This document shows positions 57,287 to 64,000 of a stretch of DNA of 64,000 nt, piece by piece. The notes under the pieces are model-generated. The model ran no database searches and had not been told where the DNA came from. It was given only the letters and a program-made list of their open reading frames with translations. Numbering within the stretch: position 1 is the first letter of the stretch; every line of letters begins with the position of its first letter. The translations under genes and the position numbers were made by a program. The stretch lies in the NCBI GenBank assembly GCA_027313705.1, contig DAHVDE010000026.1, positions 105,179 to 169,178 of the forward strand, given 5' to 3'. Source of the stretch: Actinomycetota bacterium (lineage in GTDB: Bacteria > Actinomycetota > Actinomycetes > Streptosporangiales > Streptosporangiaceae).

Positions 57287-57543
57287 GGCGGCAATACTTC
57301 CAGCAGGCCGCCGGCCACGGCATCCTCGATGCTGTCCCGCAGGCTGCCGCACGCCGGGATCAGCGCGGAGTCGCCGCCAGCTTCGGTGACGGTGGCAAAC
57401 TCGGCGCAGCGGCGCACGGCGCCGGCCGGCCACTGCACGCTCGTGTGCTGGAAGCTGAACTTGGTGACCCGCACGAGAGCACCGCATCTGGCGCAGGCAA
57501 CCGGCGTGTACCGCCAGGGCCGTTCGTCGGCGAGCGCGCTCAT
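57283..57543 (-). CDS. Small four-cysteine protein encoded between kshA and kshB
   Basis: 86 aa from ATG 57543. Cysteines are at 17, 20, 46 and 65. The first pair is CARC in YTPVACARCGALVRVTKF, and a conserved-looking FQHTSVQWP follows. The rest is Ala/Glu-rich with SLRDSIEDAVAGGLLEV at the end. It starts 4 bases after kshA ends and overlaps kshB by 4, so all three are translated together. A zinc ribbon or small redox/assembly factor for the Ksh oxygenase is the natural guess, but no known family is recognised with certainty. Confidence 0.75.
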   Translation of the reverse strand: MSALADERPWRYTPVACARCGALVRVTKFSFQHTSVQWPAGAVRRCAEFATVTEAGGDSALIPACGSLRDSIEDAVAGGLLEVLPP

Positions 57544-57547
57544 CGGG

Positions 57548-58678
57548 TTAGCCCGGCTGTTCGGCGCCTGCGGCCAGGTTGGCGGCGACTTCTGCTTCCC
57601 AGGACTGCACGGCGCGGGTGGTGTCGATCTCGTACTCGAAGCGCTCCACCATGTCAGGGGTAATCGCGGCGACGTCCGCGTAGAACTGCTCATACCAGCG
57701 GCGAAGCTGATAGACGGGGCCGTCTTCGGCGCAGAGCAGCGGATTGTCGATCTTGGTCTTGTGCGTCCAGACTTCCACGTCCTGCTGGAAGCCGAGGCCG
57801 ATGAACTCGGCGAACTTGGCCGCGATCTTGTCGCCCTGGGCGTCGGTGACGCCGGCCGGCTTCTTCACGATGATGCCCCACTGGAGCAGGAAGGAATCAG
57901 GAGTGACCGGATAGTGGCAGTTGATGAGCACGCTCTCCATGGTGAGGCCGTGATAGTCGTGCCACAGGTAGTCGATCATGTAGGACGGGCCGTAGTAGGC
58001 GGCCTCCGAGCGCAGCGTGGTTTCGCTGTAGTTCGAGCCGGCCGACACGTCCGGGCGCGATTTCGTGGTCAGGTACTGCGCGGCGATATGACCTTCCAGC
58101 ACGTTCTTGAAGTACGTCGGAAAGGCGAAATGTATGTAGAAGAAATGCGCCATGTCGACCACGTTGTCGACGACCTCGCGGCAGTTCGAGTTCGTGACCA
58201 GGATCGAGTCCCACGTCCAGTGGGACCACTCGGGCGAGAACGCGCCTTCGATCTTCGGGATCGTGACGTCAGCAGGTGGCGGGTTGCCCTCAGGGTCGTT
58301 CCATACGAACAGCTGCCTGTTCTCTTCCAGCGTCAGCCAGGACCTGGTGCGCGCGGCGGGCGGCACGCGCCTGGCGTAAGGGATCCAAGCGCAGCGTCCG
58401 TCGCCACCCCAGCGCCAGTCGTGGAACGGGCAGGCCACCTGGTCGCCCTTGATCGAGCCCATGGTGAGGTCGCCGCCCATGTGCCTGCAGTACCCGTCGA
58501 GCACGTGCAGCGCGCCGTTGGAGTCGGCGAAGACCACGAGCTTGGTGCCGAAGGCGGCAACCGCGTGCGGTCCGTCTCGCCTGAACGTCTCGGCCAGGCC
58601 AAGGCAGTGCCAGCCGCGCGCGTACCTCGCCGGCGGCGGGGCGGAGTCGATGGTCCTGACCCCGTCGCGGTCGTTCAT
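57548..58678 (-). CDS. kshA: 3-ketosteroid 9-alpha-hydroxylase oxygenase component
   Basis: 376 aa Rieske non-heme iron oxygenase. The [2Fe-2S] ligands are Cys64, His66, Cys83 and His86 (GYCRHMGGDL, ACPFHDWRW). The mononuclear iron site is in NVVDMAHFFYIH. Steroid-site blocks such as YYGPSYMIDYLWHDYHGLTM and NCHYPVTPDSFLLQWG are typical of KshA. It hydroxylates C9 of androstenedione-type steroids and, with KstD, opens ring B. It is the first gene of the ksh operon and divergent from hsaA across a KstR operator. Confidence 0.94.
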   Translation of the reverse strand: MNDRDGVRTIDSAPPPARYARGWHCLGLAETFRRDGPHAVAAFGTKLVVFADSNGALHVLDGYCRHMGGDLTMGSIKGDQVACPFHDWRWGGDGRCAWIPYARRVPPAARTRSWLTLEENRQLFVWNDPEGNPPPADVTIPKIEGAFSPEWSHWTWDSILVTNSNCREVVDNVVDMAHFFYIHFAFPTYFKNVLEGHIAAQYLTTKSRPDVSAGSNYSETTLRSEAAYYGPSYMIDYLWHDYHGLTMESVLINCHYPVTPDSFLLQWGIIVKKPAGVTDAQGDKIAAKFAEFIGLGFQQDVEVWTHKTKIDNPLLCAEDGPVYQLRRWYEQFYADVAAITPDMVERFEYEIDTTRAVQSWEAEVAANLAAGAEQPG

Positions 58679-58701
58679 CGGCCCTCCCCGTAGACGGTAG
58701 C

Positions 58702-58740
58702 GATAGACTAGAACGTGTTCTAGTTCGGTTCTAGTCTATC
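58702..58740. promoter_or_regulatory. Compound KstR operator between kshA and hsaA
   Basis: tagaacgtgttcta at 58709-58722 is an exact TnnAACnnGTTnnA match. A third half-site, gttctag at 58728-58734, follows. The whole interval is also a 13-bp inverted repeat with a 13-bp spacer: gatagactagaac at 58702-58714 pairs with gttctagtctatc at 58728-58740. The left arm can therefore pair with either the near or the far right half-site. It lies between divergent kshA (start 58678) and hsaA (start 58774) and can control both. Confidence 0.85.
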
Positions 58741-58773
58741 GTCGCATAACAACGGGTTGGAGGCGAGCACCCA

Positions 58774-61699
<2,926 letters not shown>

Positions 61700-61705
61700 G
61701 ATTCC

Positions 61706-61720
61706 GCGGAGCGGCGCGGT
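61706..61720 (+). repeat. Left 15-bp direct repeat flanking the restriction-modification module
   Basis: gcggagcggcgcggt begins 6 bases after the hsaC stop codon. It matches 14 of 15 bases of the copy at 63833-63847, just after the endonuclease gene. The pair brackets a segment of about 2.1 kb and may be a target duplication or recombination scar. Confidence 0.6.
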
Positions 61721-61768
61721 TTCGTTGTCACAGGCGGGCAGTAGGGTCTTGCGCGAGGGAGGATGCCG

Positions 61769-62986
61769 ATGCCCGGAGCCGAAGATCAGTGGACAGTCGT
61801 AGACCTGTTCTCTGGAGCAGGCGGCATGAGTTATGGCTTCAGCGCGCATCCTCGTTTCCTGGTCGTCGGGGCGGCGGATGCGCAGATCGGCAAGCCGAGC
61901 AGCGGCAGGGGAACGCTTGGGTGCAACGCAAGCTACCTGGCCAATATCGGCATAAGTCCAGTTGAAGCCGACCTTGGCTCCGCCGATCCCGCCGCGGTGT
62001 GCCTGGCGATGGGCTTGCCTGAGCGCGGCGTCACCGTGTTGTCCGCTTGCCCGCCCTGCACCGGCTTCTCGCGGACTCTCGCGCAGAATCATCTTCGTGA
62101 CGACAGCAGAAACAGCCTTGTCAGGATTGTGGCTGACTACGTGAAGGAACTGGATCCCCAGATCGTCATCATGGAGAACGCCCGAGAGCTAGTGATGGGG
62201 CGGTTTTCCGATCATCTGCGCGGACTGATCGGCGATCTGGCCGGGCTTGGCTATTCGGTCCTGGCCGTCACGCACTTCCTTAACGAGTTCGGCCTGCCGC
62301 AACGGCGTGAGCGCGCCTTGCTCGTTGCCGTCAGGCAACCCTTGCCCTTGCGCGGGCTCAGCGACTTGTGGGCGGGCTACCTGATAGCCGACAAGGCGAC
62401 TCACGTACGCCGGGCTATCTGGGACTTGCCCGCCATCCGTGCCGGTCAGGCCGATCCTCGCGACGCGATGCACGTGTCACCGAGGATGACTTCGCAGGCC
62501 AACTGGCGTCGGCTTGCGGCAACGCCTCCAGATGGAGGCGGCTGGATAGACCTGATTGACCATCCGGACGCGGATGAACTGCTGACGCCGTCGATGCGGC
62601 ACCGCGCTGCGATCCGGGATTTCGGCAGTCATCCTGACGTGTACGGACGGTTGTGGTGGGATCGGCCGGCAGTCACGATCAAAAGAGAGTGCGCGCACAT
62701 CGGTAACGGTCGTTATGCCCATCCCGAGCAGCACCGCCTGTGCACGGTGCGGGAAATGTCGATCTTGCAGGGGTTCCCCCGTGACTACACCTTTGTCGGC
62801 ACGCTAACCAATATGTACCGTCACATCGGCGACGCTGTTCCGCCGCTGATCAGCTACCAGCTCGCCTCGTTGTGCGAATGGATACTTACCGATGAGCGCC
62901 CGGCTCCAGAAGACCTTGTCCTGCCGGGGTGTCATCTTAGTCCGGCAGATATCGAGACCGATCCGGCGATGTTGATTGCGGTCTGA
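61769..62986 (+). CDS. DNA (cytosine-5) methyltransferase
   Basis: 405 aa from ATG 61769 (GAGGGAGG upstream). ATG 61763 is too close to that site. All main motifs are present: I, VVDLFSGAGGMSYGF; IV, SACPPCTGFSR with catalytic Cys97; VI, ENARELV (136-142); VIII, QRRER (179-183); IX, RLCTVREMSILQGFPRDY; X, GDAVPPLISYQLA. The target-recognition region is residues ~200-300. It transfers methyl to C5 of cytosine at an unknown site. It is paired with the putative endonuclease that follows, and its codons are less GC-biased than the hsa genes. Confidence 0.92.
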   Translation: MPGAEDQWTVVDLFSGAGGMSYGFSAHPRFLVVGAADAQIGKPSSGRGTLGCNASYLANIGISPVEADLGSADPAAVCLAMGLPERGVTVLSACPPCTGFSRTLAQNHLRDDSRNSLVRIVADYVKELDPQIVIMENARELVMGRFSDHLRGLIGDLAGLGYSVLAVTHFLNEFGLPQRRERALLVAVRQPLPLRGLSDLWAGYLIADKATHVRRAIWDLPAIRAGQADPRDAMHVSPRMTSQANWRRLAATPPDGGGWIDLIDHPDADELLTPSMRHRAAIRDFGSHPDVYGRLWWDRPAVTIKRECAHIGNGRYAHPEQHRLCTVREMSILQGFPRDYTFVGTLTNMYRHIGDAVPPLISYQLASLCEWILTDERPAPEDLVLPGCHLSPADIETDPAMLIAV

Positions 62987-63042
62987 TTACTTCCGGTAGC
63001 GGGAATCGCCCCGAGCGTGCCGGGGCGAGTTGGTTCGGCCCG

Positions 63043-63801
63043 GTGACGCAACGTTCATGGCGTGCCGACCTGCATGACAAGATTGACCAGCTCACCGATG
63101 GCCAAGCCGAAGTGGTGAGCGGTTTCGTAGCTGCCGTGCTCGCGCCGCTGCGCGCCGAGTCGCTTCCTGTGACGTGGCTTACAGTGCCGACATGGAGTGA
63201 CGCGTTCCTAGCGCGACTGCGCGGTCATCACGGTCTCAGCAAGGAACCCTTGTCGACCACGCAGTTCGAAGCGGCGTTCAATGAGTCCTGCCTTGCAGCA
63301 GGCTGGCTCGTGGATGTCGCCGCCTCGGCTACTCAGCGCTTCTTCGATACAACCATTACCGTGACCGGTGCCGGGCCGCGCCGGCTGTCGCTCAAAGCGT
63401 CGTCCGCCAAGGATATGAGGTTCGGTAGTGTTCACATTTCCAAGCTCACAGAAGCTGCCTGGATTCAGGACGTCAGAAGGAAGGTTGACCGCAGGGATCA
63501 CATCGTAGCCTTGTTCGGAGAGTTTCAGGCCGTTACTTCTTCAATAATGATGCTCAGAGGATTCCGAGCCCGGAAAGACTGCGATGTATATTACGAGCTG
63601 CTTGAGATCCCGACGAGTATTTTCGCGCCAGTAGTCGATCTTGGCGTAGACCAGGCGCAGGCGGGAACCATTAGAATACCCGATGTTGAAGTGCCTGACT
63701 TTGCGATTCGAGTCGACAGAAGCGATGCCAAGATAACTGTATCGAGCATCCGCCTGGATCTTTGCGTCGTGCACGGCCGCTGGGGCGTCAACGCGGTCTG
63801 A
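63043..63801 (+). CDS. Putative type II restriction endonuclease
   Basis: 252 aa from GTG 63043, no strong ribosome site. No family is recognised with certainty. A possible PD-(D/E)xK-like core is Asp102 in RFFDTTITVTG and Lys118 in RRLSLKASSAKDM, with Glu81 upstream as another candidate acid. It stands 56 bases after the C5 methyltransferase in the same direction, the usual R-M layout. By hand count the G+C of 63541-63600 is about 47% and of 63661-63720 about 50%, far below its neighbours, so recent acquisition is likely. The endonuclease function is inferred from context and the Asp/Lys pattern. Confidence 0.65.
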   Translation: MTQRSWRADLHDKIDQLTDGQAEVVSGFVAAVLAPLRAESLPVTWLTVPTWSDAFLARLRGHHGLSKEPLSTTQFEAAFNESCLAAGWLVDVAASATQRFFDTTITVTGAGPRRLSLKASSAKDMRFGSVHISKLTEAAWIQDVRRKVDRRDHIVALFGEFQAVTSSIMMLRGFRARKDCDVYYELLEIPTSIFAPVVDLGVDQAQAGTIRIPDVEVPDFAIRVDRSDAKITVSSIRLDLCVVHGRWGVNAV

Positions 63802-63828
63802 CGATGCGGTCTGACGATGCGGTCTGAC
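63793..63828 (+). repeat. 13-bp tandem repeat at the 3' end of the putative endonuclease gene
   Basis: Units of gcggtctgacgat start at 63793 and 63806, and a partial third at 63819 (gcggtctgac). The first unit includes the stop codon of the putative endonuclease. Each unit contains TGA in the same relative place. It lies 5 bases before the right flanking direct repeat. Confidence 0.85.
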
Positions 63829-63832
63829 CCCA

Positions 63833-63847
63833 GCGGAGCGCCGCGGT
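63833..63847 (+). repeat. Right 15-bp direct repeat flanking the restriction-modification module
   Basis: gcggagcgccgcggt differs from the left copy at 61706-61720 only at the ninth base. It lies between the 13-bp tandem repeat and the start of hsaB. Removing one repeat and the enclosed segment would leave roughly 90 bases between hsaC and hsaB. Confidence 0.6.
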
Positions 63848-63916
63848 AATCAGGCCGCGGGGCAGGCGGGCCTGCGGCACTGGCGGGGAACGAACGGCGG
63901 CCTTAAAGTGCTCGGC

Positions 63917-64000
63917 ATGTTCGTGGAACGCGGAAGCACCCCGGTCAGGTACGAGCCAGATCCCGAGCGGTTCAGGCAGGTGCTCGGCCACTTCGCCACG
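63917..64000 (+). CDS. hsaB: Flavin reductase HsaB (N-terminal part only)
   Basis: The last 28 codons read MFVERGSTPVRYEPDPERFR then QVLGHFAT, the standard beginning of HsaB-type flavin reductases (DPxxFRxVLGHFATG). HsaB reduces FMN for HsaA. Other in-frame starts are GTG 63908 and GTG 63923, and none has a strong ribosome site. The gene runs off the right edge. Its distance from hsaC, about 2.2 kb, is explained by the intervening restriction-modification module. Confidence 0.8.
   Translation, partial: MFVERGSTPVRYEPDPERFRQVLGHFAT

Noticed and set aside
56597..58693. Long plus-strand open frame (698 codons) opposite kshB and kshA
   Set aside because: It covers two clear minus-strand genes in antisense, with Arg/His/Gly-rich low-information sequence.

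Overview
The window is high-GC actinobacterial DNA from a chromosome. The order mtnA-mtrA-mtrB-lpqB-hpf-(NarL regulator)-secA and the order moeZ-(alkyltransferase-like)-adnA-adnB-nudC are what I know from Streptomyces, Streptosporangiales and mycobacteria. SpoIIM/MoxR/DUF58 and SARP-type genes suggest a filamentous actinomycete, possibly Streptosporangiaceae-like. I cannot place the genus from sequence alone. No rRNA, tRNA, CRISPR array or IS element was seen. || Layout. 1-6330: an RDD-family gene cut by the window edge, a divergent SpoIIM-like gene, and a tightly overlapped minus-strand operon (membrane protein, DUF4129, DUF4350, MoxR ATPase, DUF58) of envelope type. 6465-18829: mtnA, a four-copy 20-bp repeat, mtrAB-lpqB, hpf, an orphan NarL-type regulator, an AlkX/YcaQ-like glycosylase, a small membrane protein and secA. 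18915-33539: an Rv3235-like protein, moeZ, a membrane protein overlapping a mycosin-like subtilase, an alkyltransferase-like protein, the AdnAB recombination motor-nuclease, a VWA protein, an M20 dipeptidase and nudC. || 33513-64000 is mainly a steroid (cholesterol-type) catabolic locus built as several KstR-linked blocks: kstR / fadE34-chsE1-chsE2-chsH2H1-ltp2 (side-chain removal), kstD (ring A delta-1 dehydrogenation), kshA-CxxC protein-kshB (9-alpha hydroxylation), and hsaA-hsaD-hsaC...hsaB (rings A/B cleavage). Three exact matches to the KstR operator TnnAACnnGTTnnA lie at 34217, 50231 and 58709, in the promoter regions of these blocks. Genes of other function sit between them: a GntR/hydrolase/APC-permease operon, an AfsR-like STAND regulator facing two tandem cNMP-binding-like proteins, decayed HTH and MFS genes, and the threonine catabolism set ltaE/tdh/kbl. 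|| The most unusual structure is at the right end. A cytosine-5 methyltransferase and a putative restriction endonuclease with locally low G+C sit between hsaC and hsaB. They are bracketed by a 15-bp direct repeat (14/15 identical), as expected of a cassette inserted into the hsa operon. Other points of interest are the ChsH2-ChsH1 fusion, the compound KstR operator between kshA and hsaA, the tandem cNMP-binding-like pair, and several short in-frame or promoter-proximal tandem repeats.
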